Notes: generated from the sequence alone by a model not told the origin. 64,000 nucleotides of DNA from Rahnella laticis (GCF_015644585.1 NZ_JADOBI010000001.1:558001-622000), one strand, 5' to 3'. Shown: positions 32,436-43,991, counted from the stretch's first letter. Translations and numbers: made by a program.

Positions 32436-33362
32436 TCAGTCGCCCAGTCCTGGCGGGTTAATTTCGGAGTGATCGATTTTCTCAACGCTTTCACCCCAGC
32501 GGTTAAGCACCTGCAAATAAGTGCCGTTGGCGATGGCGCTGTTAAGGGATGCCTGAACTGCGTCCACCAGGCCGTTGCCTTTTTTCAGCGTCACGGCAAT
32601 GTTCGCGGTTTTCGGCCAGCCGCCCGGTACGGTGCCGACCAGTTTGGTTTTGCCGGTTAACAGCGCTTTGTAGGCTCCGGTGACGTTCGGCCCGAAGGTC
32701 GCATCGGCGCGGCCAGACTGAATCGCCAGCGTCGCGGCGGCGTCATCAGTGACGTACTGTGGTTTCAGCGCCGGTAAGCCTTTGGCCTGATTCTCTTTAT
32801 CCCACGCCAGCAACACGGCTTCCTGATTGGTGCCGGAGCCGACAATAATGCGTTTCCCGGCGATATCCGGCGCGGACTGAATCGAGGTGATTTTGCTGTC
32901 GGATTTCACGTAGAAGCCCAGCGTATCTTCGCGATAGGTGGCGAAATCGAACTTGGTTTTGCGGTCTTTGGTGACGGTAATGTTGTAGATGGCGGCGTCG
33001 TATTTCCCGGAGGTCACGCCCAGCGGCCAGTCTTCCCAGGAAGCCGGAACCACTTTCAGTTTCAGGCCCAAACCGTCGGCGACCAGACGGGCGATATCCG
33101 CTTCACTGCCGATCACGGTCTTATTATCGCGGGCATACAGGCCGAACGGCGGGGCGCTGCCCAGCACGGCGAGCGCCACTGTCAGCGTGCCGGGTTCAAC
33201 AAACTTAAAGTTAGCCGGGATTTTGGCCACAGCTTCCGGGCTTTTCGGCGCGTTAATGGGTTTTTCATTCGCAATCAGATCGATGCCCGGTGCGGCCTGT
33301 GCCAGTGCAGAAAGACTTAATAAAGCGGCGATGGTGGTTAATTTAAGGCTGTGTTTCATCAT
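32436..33362 (-). CDS. Periplasmic amino-acid-binding protein of ABC transporter
   Basis: 308-residue SBP family 3 protein. The signal peptide is about residues 1-23 (LTTIAALLSLSALAQA, cleavage before APG). The ligand-binding fold follows with GSEADIARLVADGLGLKLKVV and the hinge region YDAAIYNITVTKDRKTKFDFA. The start is ATG 33362 or 33359; the longer upstream frame would bury the signal peptide. It is encoded upstream of the GNAT, permease and ATPase genes. Confidence 0.92.
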   Translation of the reverse strand: MMKHSLKLTTIAALLSLSALAQAAPGIDLIANEKPINAPKSPEAVAKIPANFKFVEPGTLTVALAVLGSAPPFGLYARDNKTVIGSEADIARLVADGLGLKLKVVPASWEDWPLGVTSGKYDAAIYNITVTKDRKTKFDFATYREDTLGFYVKSDSKITSIQSAPDIAGKRIIVGSGTNQEAVLLAWDKENQAKGLPALKPQYVTDDAAATLAIQSGRADATFGPNVTGAYKALLTGKTKLVGTVPGGWPKTANIAVTLKKGNGLVDAVQASLNSAIANGTYLQVLNRWGESVEKIDHSEINPPGLGD

Positions 33363-33560
33363 TATTTTTATACCCTGCATTCTTATTGTATGTGGTGATG
33401 ACAGTGAGACGACAATTTCACTATTCCCGAGTGTTACAGGGATGTAAAACAACAAAATTAAATAATGAAAGAGATAAATTGGAAATAAAGCGCTTTCAGA
33501 AGTAACCACGTAAAACGCCCGGATTACCGGGCATTTCAACAGGAATGAAATTAAAGAGGG

Positions 33561-34745
33561 TTATTTTTCGGTTAATTCCCGCAGGGCTTTTTCAGCCAGC
33601 TGCTGGAAATATGCGGCTGCAGGATAAATAGCGGATTCGTCAGGATTAAATTGCGGGTGATGCAAACCAAATTCACTGGCGGAACCGATGCTGACGAACG
33701 CGCCGGGGACGTGATGCAGATAAAAAGCAAAATCTTCGCCGCCCATCTGCGCCGTCGCGACTTCCGTTTTATAGCCAAATTCAGCCGCAGCTTCCAGGCT
33801 GAAATCCGCCCAGCGTGGCGTATTCACCACCGCCGGTGGCCCGCCAAACCAGTGTAGTTCGGCTTTCGCACCCAGTGCCGTAGCGACGCCAGAAATCACC
33901 TGACGGATACGTTCCGGGATCTGTTCGCGGACAGCGTCGTTATGTGTGCGGACGGTGCCTTCGAGTTCGACGGTTTGCGGCAGCACGTTCCAGGTATTGC
34001 CGCCTTCAATGCGCGTGACGCTGACCACCGCCGCTTCCTGCGCGCTGACGTTGCGGCTGACCACGGTTTGCAGCGCCGAAATGATGTGGCTGGCCGTGAC
34101 AATACTGTCGACGCCTTCCTCGGGATGCGCGGCGTGTGCGCCTTTGCCGGTGATCGTGATACTGAACCGGTCAACGTTGGCATAGAACGCGCCGCCTTTG
34201 GTGGAGAAGGTGCCGACCGGCAGTTCTGGCGCATTGTGCAGGCCGAAAATGACATCAACGTTTTCCAGCGCACCGGCTTTAATCAGCTGCGATGCGCCGC
34301 CAAACCGCTCTTCCGCAGGCTGGAAAAACAGACGCACGCGACCCGGAAGCTGGTCTTCACGGGCTTTCAGTAAATACGCAGCGCCCAGAATCACGGACGT
34401 GTGAAAATCGTGGCCGCAGGCGTGCATCACGCCGGGATGTTGCGAGCTGAAAGGTACGCCGGACGCTTCTTCAATCGGCAGCGCATCAATATCACCGCGC
34501 AGCGCCACCAGCGGGCCATCCGGCGGGCCGATTTCAGCTACAACGCCGGTTTTCAGCCCGAGATCCAAAATCCGTACTCCGGCCGCATTCAGCCAGCCGG
34601 TAATTCTTTGCGTGGTCGCAAATTCCTGATTCGATAATTCAGGGTTCTGATGTAATTCACGACGATGGGCGATGAGTTTGCTTTCTAATAAGGATGAACC
34701 GGACACTGTCCCGGTGCGCTCTTCATTGGCAAGTGAAATGCTCAT
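33561..34745 (-). CDS. M20D-family amidohydrolase / N-acyl-amino-acid deacylase
   Basis: 394-residue zinc peptidase-like amidohydrolase. The metal and catalytic motifs are LRGDIDALPIEE, HACGHDFHTS and QPAEERFGGA; the dimerisation domain contains GAHAAHPEEGVDS. Family members cleave N-acyl amino acids (hippurate, N-acetyl-cysteine conjugates). ATG 34745 (MSISLANEER) is preferred to the ATG 40 codons upstream. Paired with a GNAT and two flavin monooxygenases it fits the final deacetylation step of SndA/YxeP-type pathways. Confidence 0.88.
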   Translation of the reverse strand: MSISLANEERTGTVSGSSLLESKLIAHRRELHQNPELSNQEFATTQRITGWLNAAGVRILDLGLKTGVVAEIGPPDGPLVALRGDIDALPIEEASGVPFSSQHPGVMHACGHDFHTSVILGAAYLLKAREDQLPGRVRLFFQPAEERFGGASQLIKAGALENVDVIFGLHNAPELPVGTFSTKGGAFYANVDRFSITITGKGAHAAHPEEGVDSIVTASHIISALQTVVSRNVSAQEAAVVSVTRIEGGNTWNVLPQTVELEGTVRTHNDAVREQIPERIRQVISGVATALGAKAELHWFGGPPAVVNTPRWADFSLEAAAEFGYKTEVATAQMGGEDFAFYLHHVPGAFVSIGSASEFGLHHPQFNPDESAIYPAAAYFQQLAEKALRELTEK

Positions 34746-34985
34746 TATTCGTAGCCTTTTATAAGGTGTGGTTGCAGTCATTTCATCGTAGACAGGAAAC
34801 TCCTTTTCGCTAAAGACTCTGTGGCTATATTTTATAAGCAGTTTTCTTCTCAGGGCGCATAGCAAAATAATGGCTATCGATGCGCAATTTAATTATTTAG
34901 CTTTGACCTCACTTCGTGGAACTCTTTTTAACATGAACTGACTTTTTTCATGAATTGAAACCTGTGGATAAAAGGAATACCCCGA

Positions 34986-35972
34986 GTGAATTACCGACTG
35001 AGCTTATTAGACCAAAGCCCGATAAATGAAGGACAACGTGCGGAACAGGCACTGGAGGCGACGCTGACGTTTGCGAAAACGGCAGAAAAACTCGGTTATC
35101 ACCGCCTGTGGGTTTCTGAACATCACGACACAGAAAAGCTGGCAGGCAGCTCGCCGGAAGTGCTGATTGCCTGGCTGCTGGCCCAGACATCGACACTGCG
35201 GATCGGCTCCGGCGGCGTCATGCTGCAACATTACAGCCCGTACAAAGTGGCTGAGAATTTCCATCTGCTTTCCGCACTCGCGCCCGATCGCGTGGATATC
35301 GGCATCGGCAAAGCGCCCGGTGGTTTACCGCTTTCAACCAAAGCGCTGCGGGGCCATGGTCCGGCAGATTCCGCACCCGGTTTCCCTGCGCAGTTACAGC
35401 AACTGACGCATTATCTGACTCATCTCGACGACAATCTGGCCGGTGTTGAAGCCCGCGCATTGCCGCAGCCGCCGGTTGCGCCGCAGCGTTTCCTGCTGGG
35501 TGCCAGCAAAGAAAGCGCCCGTCTGGCGGCGTCGCTGGGCTGGAATTTTGTCTTCGCCGGTTTCATCAACACGTCCGCAGAAGTGATGACCGAATCGGTG
35601 CTGGCGTATCACGAATATTCCGCCGGACAGGGGCAGGCGCTGGTCAGCCTTGCGGTACTGGCCGCTGAAACGCGGGAACAAGCCGCCGCGCTGGTGGCAG
35701 AGCAACATAATTTCCGCGTCACCGTCGGCGATAAACATGTGACCGTCGGCACCCGCGAACAGGCCGAAGCGTTCGTCCGGCAGGCTGGGGCGACGCAATA
35801 CCGCATCGAACAGCAGCAGATCAGCGTGCTGCACGGCACGCCCGCCGACATTCATGAACAGCTGCGCGACATTCAGCGCCGTCTGTGCGTTAACGAATTC
35901 GTCATTCATACCCCGCTTACAGATGCCGCCGTGCGTCTGAAGTCCATCGAATTGCTGGCTGGCCAGCTGTAA
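34986..35972 (+). CDS. Luciferase-like flavin monooxygenase, YtmO/MsnO8 type
   Basis: 328-residue LLM-class oxidoreductase. The MsnO8-type N-terminus LSLLDQSPINEG and the segment LGYHRLWVSEHHDTEKLAGSSPEVL are diagnostic, as is GSGGVMLQHYSPYKVAENF. It should use reduced FMN and oxygen. The start is GTG 34986 with AAAGGAAT upstream. It is divergent from the M20-transporter operon and 9 bases before a second monooxygenase. The B. subtilis relative YtmO (CmoO) works in S-alkylcysteine degradation. Confidence 0.87.
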   Translation: MNYRLSLLDQSPINEGQRAEQALEATLTFAKTAEKLGYHRLWVSEHHDTEKLAGSSPEVLIAWLLAQTSTLRIGSGGVMLQHYSPYKVAENFHLLSALAPDRVDIGIGKAPGGLPLSTKALRGHGPADSAPGFPAQLQQLTHYLTHLDDNLAGVEARALPQPPVAPQRFLLGASKESARLAASLGWNFVFAGFINTSAEVMTESVLAYHEYSAGQGQALVSLAVLAAETREQAAALVAEQHNFRVTVGDKHVTVGTREQAEAFVRQAGATQYRIEQQQISVLHGTPADIHEQLRDIQRRLCVNEFVIHTPLTDAAVRLKSIELLAGQL

Positions 35973-35981
35973 GGAGATCTC

Positions 35982-37319
35982 ATGAGCCATTCAAAAAGTA
36001 TCAAGCTCGGTCTGATGTTGCACGGGGCAGGCGGGCATATGAATTCGTGGCGTCACGAAAAAGCGCCTGCCGATGCCAGCGTGAATTTTCCGTATTTTCG
36101 TGATTTAGCGTTGCGCGCCGAAGCCGCCGGTTTTGATTTCCTGTTCGTGGCCGACGGTCTGCACATCAACGAAAAATCGCTGCCGCATTTCCTCAACCGT
36201 TTTGAGCCGGTTGCGTTGCTGTCGGCACTGGCGTCCGCCACCCACAGCATCGGGCTGGCCGGGACGATTTCGACGTCGTACAGCGATCCGTTTACCGTGG
36301 CGCGCCAGCTGGCATCGATTGACAACATCAGTCAGGGGCGTGCGGGCTGGAACGTGGTGACATCGCCGCTGGCCGGTTCGGCGAAAAACTTTGGCAAAGA
36401 TCACCCTGAGCATGCGCTGCGTTACCAGATTGCGGAAGAGTACATCAGCGTGGTGCAGGGTTTGTGGGATTCGTGGGAAGACGGCGCGTTTGTGCGCGAC
36501 CGTGAAAGCGGCGTGTTTTTCGATGCCGCTAAACTGCACAAACTCAATCATCAGGGGCAATTCTTCTCGGTCGAAGGCCCGCTGAATATCCAGCGTTCGC
36601 CGCAGGGGCAGCCGGTGATTTTCCAGGCAGGCGCTTCTGATGCGGGAATCGCGCTGGCGGGTAAATCTGCCGATGCGGTCTTCACCAATGCGCGCACGCT
36701 GGAAGAGGCGCAGGAATACTCCGCCAAACTCCGGGCGCAGGTGGCAAAAAATGGCCGTCATCCGGTGGGGATATTCCCCGGTATCAGCCCGGTTGTCGGC
36801 AAAACTGAAGCAGAAGCCGAAGCCAAGTATCAGTATCTGCTTTCGCTGCTGTCGCTCGACGACGCGCTGGCGTATCTCGGCCGCTTCTTTGACCATCACG
36901 ATTTTAGCCAGTATCCGCCGGATGGCCCGTTCCCGGAGCTGGGCGATTTAGGCCAGAACACATTCCGTTCCACAACCGACAGCATCAAGAAACAGGCGAA
37001 AGAAGAAAACCTGACGCTGCGTGAAGTGGCGTATCAGACTACGCTGCCGCGCGGCGAGTTTTTCGGTACGCCGGAACAGGTCGCCGACCGGCTGATCCGC
37101 TGGGTGGAGGAGGGCGGTGCGAGCGGGTTTATCATCAGCGGACCGGTGCTGACCGAAGCGCTCGACGACATCACCCGTCTGGTGCTGCCGGTGCTGGCGG
37201 CGCGCGGTTACTGGCATCCTTCCGAGGCGCATACGCTGCGCGAGCGTCTGGATATTCCGTTCAAAACTAACCGCTACAGCGTGCAGGAAACTGTCCGTGA
37301 GGCAGTGAGCGTGAAATAG
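35982..37319 (+). CDS. NtaA/SnaA/DszA-family flavin monooxygenase, YtnJ type
   Basis: 445-residue FMN-dependent monooxygenase of the nitrilotriacetate/dibenzothiophene-sulfone group. Visible are [15 protein letters not shown] near the N-terminus, [20 protein letters not shown], and [23 protein letters not shown]. Members cleave C-S or C-N bonds in oxidised conjugates. It is coupled to the YtmO-type gene. Relatives in B. subtilis (YtnJ/CmoJ, YxeK) release cysteine from S-alkyl or S-(2-succino) adducts, which is the best working hypothesis here. Confidence 0.88.
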   Translation: MSHSKSIKLGLMLHGAGGHMNSWRHEKAPADASVNFPYFRDLALRAEAAGFDFLFVADGLHINEKSLPHFLNRFEPVALLSALASATHSIGLAGTISTSYSDPFTVARQLASIDNISQGRAGWNVVTSPLAGSAKNFGKDHPEHALRYQIAEEYISVVQGLWDSWEDGAFVRDRESGVFFDAAKLHKLNHQGQFFSVEGPLNIQRSPQGQPVIFQAGASDAGIALAGKSADAVFTNARTLEEAQEYSAKLRAQVAKNGRHPVGIFPGISPVVGKTEAEAEAKYQYLLSLLSLDDALAYLGRFFDHHDFSQYPPDGPFPELGDLGQNTFRSTTDSIKKQAKEENLTLREVAYQTTLPRGEFFGTPEQVADRLIRWVEEGGASGFIISGPVLTEALDDITRLVLPVLAARGYWHPSEAHTLRERLDIPFKTNRYSVQETVREAVSVK

Positions 37320-37340
37320 TTACAACATACTGATAGTTAC

Positions 37341-37376
37341 AAAAAGCCCGCCCGGTTCAGCCGCGGCGGGCTTTTT
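37341..37376 (+). terminator. Terminator after the monooxygenase pair
   Basis: Twelve-base perfect stem AAAAAGCCCGCC / GGCGGGCTTTTT. Confidence 0.92.
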
Positions 37377-37440
37377 GCTGTTCAGGGGATGACGGGGTTG
37401 CCTGCGCAGGGAATTGGGCGTAGGCTTTTGGCAATTAAAA

Positions 37441-37457
37441 AACGATCGGTCTAAATT
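37441..37457 (+). promoter_or_regulatory. Probable autoregulatory site before the TetR gene
   Basis: AACGATCGGTCTAAATT abuts the ATG. CGATCG plus GGTCTA resembles half of the TAGACC(N)GGTCTA operators of NemR/AcuR-like TetR repressors. TTGGCA at 37428-37433 is a possible -35 for TAAATT; a transcript from it would be leaderless or begin inside the gene. Confidence 0.4.
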
Positions 37458-38135
37458 ATGAGTGATGCGCTGACAATCCCGCAGGAAGTCCCGCCAGAGG
37501 CAGCTAAAAAGCCCCGCCGTGGCCGTCCACCGAAAACCGAACGCGAGTTTGCGGATACGCGTGAAGCGCTGATCCGCTCTGGTCTGGAAGTCATCACGGA
37601 GATGGGCTATCTGTCTGCGGGCATCGATGCGGTGATTAAAAACATCTCTGTGCCCAAAGGATCGTTCTACCACTATTTCGCCAGCAAACAGGATTTCGGC
37701 ATGGCGGTGCTGACGTCCTACGGCTCGTTCTTCGCCCATAAGCTCGACAAATTTTTACTCAACGACGCATTGCCGCCGCTGCAACGCATCGGTGCATTTG
37801 TCGGTCACGCCGGTCAGGGCATGGCGAGATTTGAATTTAAACGCGGCTGCCTGGTCGGCAATTTATTACAGGAATCACCGCTGCTTCCCGATGATTTCCC
37901 GGAAAAGCTGAAAGCGATTTTGCAGGAGTGGGAAAGCCGCGTGGCGCATTGTCTGGAAGAAGCGCAGCGGGCGGGAGACATAAACTCCGACATGCCACCG
38001 GCGCAGTTGGCAGAAATTTTCTGGTCGGGCTGGGAAGGGGCGGTGATGCGCGCCAAACTGTTCCGTTCAGCCGAACCCCTGAATCAGTTTTGGGCCTATT
38101 TTCAGAAAAGCCTTCAACAAGAAATTCAAAAATAG
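37458..38135 (+). CDS. TetR-family regulator, AcuR-like
   Basis: 225-residue TetR regulator. A basic arm (KKPRRGRPPKTEREF) precedes the helix-turn-helix (GLEVITEMGYLSAGIDAVIKNISVPKGSFYHYFASKQDF). The C-terminal domain includes FKRGCLVGNLLQES, a pattern shared with AcuR and NemR-type electrophile sensors containing a conserved Cys. The gene directly downstream is an AcuI/YhdH reductase, as in acrylate systems. No clear ribosome-binding site precedes the ATG. Confidence 0.85.
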   Translation: MSDALTIPQEVPPEAAKKPRRGRPPKTEREFADTREALIRSGLEVITEMGYLSAGIDAVIKNISVPKGSFYHYFASKQDFGMAVLTSYGSFFAHKLDKFLLNDALPPLQRIGAFVGHAGQGMARFEFKRGCLVGNLLQESPLLPDDFPEKLKAILQEWESRVAHCLEEAQRAGDINSDMPPAQLAEIFWSGWEGAVMRAKLFRSAEPLNQFWAYFQKSLQQEIQK

Positions 38136-38227
38136 AAGAAATCCAAAAATAGCACCTGCAATCATTACGTTAGTCATCGCATTTCTAACGACAACTCTTC
38201 GAAATCCTGAATAATTAAGGGAAAAAA

Positions 38228-39205
38228 ATGAAAGCACTGGTTCTGGAACAGCTAGACAAAGCCACACTGGCCGAAGTTAAAGAGATCGCACTGCCGGAAA
38301 TGGCGGAAGGCGATGTGCTGGTTGATATCAGCTGGTCCGGTCTGAATTACAAAGACGCGCTGGCGATCACCGGCAAAGGCAAAATCATCCGTCAGTTTCC
38401 AATGGTGCCGGGGATCGATTTTTCCGGCCGCGTCAGCCGCAGCAATGACGCCCGCTATACTGCCGGCCAGCCGGTCATTCTCACCGGCTGGGGCGTGGGC
38501 GAAACACACTGGGGCGGTCTGGCAGAACAGGCCTGCGTGAAAGGCGACTGGCTGGTGGCTTTGCCGGAGGGACTGGCGGCGCGTAATGCGATGATCATCG
38601 GCACGGCAGGTTTCACCGCCATGTTGTGCGTGATGGCGCTTGAAGACGCGGGCGTTAAACCGGAAAGCGGAACCGTCGTCGTGACCGGTGCCAGCGGCGG
38701 CGTGGGCAGCACGGCTGTCGCCTTGCTGCATACGCTCGGTTATACCGTTGCCGCCGTAACGGGCCGTGAATCCACGCATGATTACCTGCGTAAACTGGGT
38801 GCCAGCGAAATTCTCTCCCGCGATGATTTCGCCGAAACCCGTCCGCTGGAAAAACAGATCTGGGCGGGCGCAGTGGATACCGTCGGTGACAAAGTGCTGG
38901 CCAAAGTGCTGGCGCAAACTAACTATGGCGGCTGCGTGGCGGCCTGCGGGCTGGCGGGCGGTTTTGGTCTGCCGACCACCGTAATGCCGTTTATTCTGCG
39001 CAACGTGCGTTTGCAGGGCGTCGATTCCGTTTCTGTCCCGGCTGACCGCCGTTCTGCCGTCTGGGCACGTCTGCTGAAAACCCTGCCGCAGAGTTTCTAC
39101 GGGCAGGCGGCGACTGAAATCACGCTGGAACAGGCTCCGGCCGTGGCGGCTGATTTCCTCGATAATAAAATTCAGGGCCGAACGCTGGTGAAAATCGCCG
39201 GTTAA
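38228..39205 (+). CDS. acuI: Acrylyl-CoA reductase (AcuI/YhdH) family oxidoreductase
   Basis: 325-residue zinc-independent medium-chain reductase. Characteristic pieces are SWSGLNYKDALAITGKG, GIDFSGRV, WGVGETHWGGLAEQA, the NADPH motif VTGASGGVGSTAV and the C-terminal KIQGRTLVKIAG. E. coli YhdH and Rhodobacter AcuI reduce acryloyl-CoA to propionyl-CoA and protect against acrylate. AAGGGAAAAAA precedes the ATG. Its TetR neighbour is probably its regulator. Confidence 0.9.
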   Translation: MKALVLEQLDKATLAEVKEIALPEMAEGDVLVDISWSGLNYKDALAITGKGKIIRQFPMVPGIDFSGRVSRSNDARYTAGQPVILTGWGVGETHWGGLAEQACVKGDWLVALPEGLAARNAMIIGTAGFTAMLCVMALEDAGVKPESGTVVVTGASGGVGSTAVALLHTLGYTVAAVTGRESTHDYLRKLGASEILSRDDFAETRPLEKQIWAGAVDTVGDKVLAKVLAQTNYGGCVAACGLAGGFGLPTTVMPFILRNVRLQGVDSVSVPADRRSAVWARLLKTLPQSFYGQAATEITLEQAPAVAADFLDNKIQGRTLVKIAG

Positions 39206-39268
39206 CCGTTTTTTCCGGCATCTTACGGGTGCCGGATCCCTTTCTCCTGCTCAATTTCCTCTCTGCAC

Positions 39269-39296
39269 TAAAGAATTTCCCCGTCCGAGCCGATAA
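39269..39296 (+). promoter_or_regulatory. cheV: Sigma-28 (FliA) promoter of cheV
   Basis: TAAAGAAT (39269-39276), 12-base spacer, GCCGATAA (39289-39296). The -10 is a perfect FliA match, and the -35 keeps TAAAG. The spacer is one base longer than consensus. It lies about 105 bases before cheV. Confidence 0.75.
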
Positions 39297-39400
39297 ATAA
39301 GCAGTCCCTCTGAGAAAAAAAGAAAATTAATTTCCTGTTTTTCCGAATGACGCGCACGGCAAACGCACACGAAAACTAATAACGAAGGCATGGGGAAAGT

Positions 39401-40372
39401 ATGGATAATTTTCAGAAAGAAATTGATGAAAGAACAAATCTCACTTCATCAAACCGGTTTGAATTACTGTTGTTCCGTCTGGGCTCATCGCCTGATGAAG
39501 AGCAGTCAGAATTATTTGGCATCAACGTTTTCAAACTGCGTGAAATTGTCCCTATGCCGACGCTGACCAAAGCGGCGGGAATGTCATCGCCGATGATGGG
39601 GATGACCAATATTCGCGGTGAAATTATCCCGGTAATTGACCTGCCTGCGGTCGTCGGCTGTGTGCCGAAAACCGGGCTGAATATTTTGCTGGTTACCGAG
39701 TATGCCCGCAGCACGCAGGCATTTGCGGTGGAATCGGTGGACGATATTGTTCGTCTGGAATGGAGCCAGGTGCTGGCGGCAGAATCCGGCGTGAAGAGCC
39801 GTAACATCACCAGTATTGCGCGTCTGGATAACGATAAATCCAGCAACCGTCTGGCGCTGGTGCTGGACGTCGAGCAAATCCTGCATGACATTATTCCGAA
39901 CAACAATATCGACATGGATAAAAAGAAAACCAGCTCGTTCAAGATGAAACCGGGCACGGTGGCGATTGTTGCGGAAGATTCCAAAGTTGCGCGACAGATG
40001 TTGGAAAAAGGCCTGAACATGATGGAAATCCCGGCGCAGATGCACGTAACCGGCCTGGAAGCCTGGAATAAAATCCGCAAAATGGCCGAAGAATGTAAAG
40101 CCGCGGGCGTGCCTATTTCAGACAAAATTTCCTTTGTGCTGACAGATCTGGAAATGCCGGAAATGGACGGTTTCACGCTGACGCTCAATATCAAGCGTGA
40201 CGAGTTCCTGAAGAATATCCCGGTGATTATCCACTCCTCGCTCTCGGGCAGCGCCAACGAAGATCACGTCCGCAAAGTCGGTGCCGACGGGTATGTGGCG
40301 AAATTCGAAATCAACGAACTCGAAGCTGCAATTCATAAAGCACTGGACGCGAAGAAAGTGGTTCACGCATAA
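39401..40372 (+). CDS. cheV: Chemotaxis coupling protein CheV
   Basis: 323-residue protein with an N-terminal CheW-like coupling domain (residues about 18-165; FGINVFKLREIVPMP, NIRGEIIPVIDLP) and a C-terminal receiver domain (about 185-320; VAEDSKVARQM, phospho-acceptor Asp in LTDLEMPEMDG, Lys in YVAKFEI). It links chemoreceptors to CheA and may act as a phosphate sink. E. coli lacks CheV but Salmonella and many motile enterobacteria have it. The FliA-type promoter upstream places it in the flagellar class 3 regulon. Confidence 0.96.
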   Translation: MDNFQKEIDERTNLTSSNRFELLLFRLGSSPDEEQSELFGINVFKLREIVPMPTLTKAAGMSSPMMGMTNIRGEIIPVIDLPAVVGCVPKTGLNILLVTEYARSTQAFAVESVDDIVRLEWSQVLAAESGVKSRNITSIARLDNDKSSNRLALVLDVEQILHDIIPNNNIDMDKKKTSSFKMKPGTVAIVAEDSKVARQMLEKGLNMMEIPAQMHVTGLEAWNKIRKMAEECKAAGVPISDKISFVLTDLEMPEMDGFTLTLNIKRDEFLKNIPVIIHSSLSGSANEDHVRKVGADGYVAKFEINELEAAIHKALDAKKVVHA

Positions 40373-40388
40373 CATTGAGCTTCTCTGT

Positions 40389-42837
<2,449 letters not shown>

Positions 42838-42864
42838 GATGCGATGAGCTGAAGTATTAAGTTG

Positions 42865-42898
42865 AAAGCCCGCCCGGATTGATCGGGTGGGCTTTTTT
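42865..42898 (+). terminator. Terminator between katG and yajD
   Basis: AAAGCCCGCCCG / CGGGTGGGCTTT stem with a G-U pair, 7-base loop and T run; A-rich flank allows use from yajD too. Confidence 0.88.
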
Positions 42899-42909
42899 GT
42901 ATCGTTAAA

Positions 42910-43257
42910 TTACTTCTTCTTATTCAGCATCGACTTTAAATCGGCAAACGGATTATAGGTTGCCGCATCCACATCATCTTGTGCGTCTTCGCCCGCGACT
43001 ACGCGGGTGCCGTACTGATCCGCTTCGGTGTATTTTGAGTGTTCGTGGTCATGACAATACAGACACAACAATTCCCAGTTACTGCCGTCTTCCGGGTTAT
43101 TGGTGTGATCGTGATCGATATGGTGAACCGTTAATTCCCGCAGGTTTGAATAAACAAATTCCCGCGTGCAGCGTCCGCAGACCCAGGGATAGATTTTGAG
43201 GGCTTTTTCACGATATCCGCTTTCCAAGCGCGCGTAGTTTTTTGGGATCAGAGCCAT
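42910..43257 (-). CDS. yajD: YajD, HNH nuclease-family protein
   Basis: 115-residue HNH protein almost identical along its length to E. coli YajD. Zn-finger cysteines are in WVCGRCTREF and CLYCHDHEH; the HNH core is LTVHHIDHDHTNNPEDGSNWELLC. The function is unknown; it may be a DNA-nicking or RNA-modifying housekeeping protein. It stands alone here, away from the neighbours it has in E. coli. Confidence 0.94.
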   Translation of the reverse strand: MALIPKNYARLESGYREKALKIYPWVCGRCTREFVYSNLRELTVHHIDHDHTNNPEDGSNWELLCLYCHDHEHSKYTEADQYGTRVVAGEDAQDDVDAATYNPFADLKSMLNKKK

Positions 43258-43405
43258 TGGCGATGTTACCTGTCATAAAAAGATTGCCCGTAATATATCC
43301 CATAACGGCGCAGTCGCCCAATGCTCTGCCTGTGACGGAGAGTCAGAAACTGACACTGCTGAAAACGCGGTGCGTTCATCAACAGTGAACAGGTGAAAAG
43401 GGGAT

Positions 43406-43594
43406 TCAGACGGTGATATTGATATTGCGGCCAATTGCCGGATTAGCAGGCAGCTGCGGGATTGATTCGATGAGGCTGCTTGCGGTTGACTGCTGGTTAT
43501 CCAGGGTCTTTTTCAACATCAGGGTGTCAACTTTGTTGCTGAGATCCAGATTATCAAGCCCGGTCGCCAGCGAAGCAATTTGCGATACATCCAT
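43406..43594 (-). CDS. yjfB: YjfB-family putative motility protein
   Basis: 62-residue protein (MDVSQIASLATGLDNLDLS ... NPAIGRNINITV) matching the small YjfB family, annotated as putative motility proteins and common in flagellated bacteria. Helical, no membrane segment. CAGGAGAAC precedes the ATG. A consensus FliA promoter sits 46 bases upstream, which ties it to the flagellar regulon along with cheV 3 kb away. Biochemical role unknown. Confidence 0.85.
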   Translation of the reverse strand: MDVSQIASLATGLDNLDLSNKVDTLMLKKTLDNQQSTASSLIESIPQLPANPAIGRNINITV

Positions 43595-43639
43595 TTCGTT
43601 CTCCTGTTCGGTACAGCAAAAAAGGAACTCACAGGGAAG

Positions 43640-43666
43640 TTATCGGCATTCCGGGGGAAAACTTTA
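43640..43666 (-). promoter_or_regulatory. yjfB: Consensus sigma-28 promoter of yjfB
   Basis: On the minus strand: TAAAGTTT, an 11-base spacer, GCCGATAA. All 16 specified bases and the spacer length match the FliA consensus exactly. Confidence 0.93.
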
Positions 43667-43787
43667 ATGTGTTGATTAACTGACTGTATGAGGCGGGCGT
43701 TGAAATATTGCGGTGATATGGAAAATATAAAGCAGCTCATTTAAGGTAAACGGCTTTCCCCTTATTTGCATTTCAGGAGCAGGACCG

Positions 43788-43991
43788 ATGAAAACTGACT
43801 GGCACAGTGCATCACTTACACCCGCTACGGTCGTCGATAAAGAGTATAAAAACACGCAAAACGTTCGTCGTTTCATGACTGAGCATTGCGGAGAGGAGTT
43901 CCGGTTCGACCGCGATTTCATGGCCTGGATCCGCAATGATATTCAAAAGACGTTGGGCGATGTCGTGGATGAATGGAAACGCCGGCAGTAA
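43788..43991 (+). CDS. Small DUF6434-type protein
   Basis: 67 residues (DWHSASLTPATVVDKEYKNTQNVRRF ... DFMAWIRNDIQKTLGDVVDEW). The NTQNVRRF and FDRDFMAWI blocks recur in small bacterial proteins annotated DUF6434, sometimes fused to a SAP DNA-binding motif. CAGGAGCAGGA precedes the start. No function is known. Its neighbours are unrelated, so it is probably a single-gene unit. Confidence 0.75.
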   Translation: MKTDWHSASLTPATVVDKEYKNTQNVRRFMTEHCGEEFRFDRDFMAWIRNDIQKTLGDVVDEWKRRQ

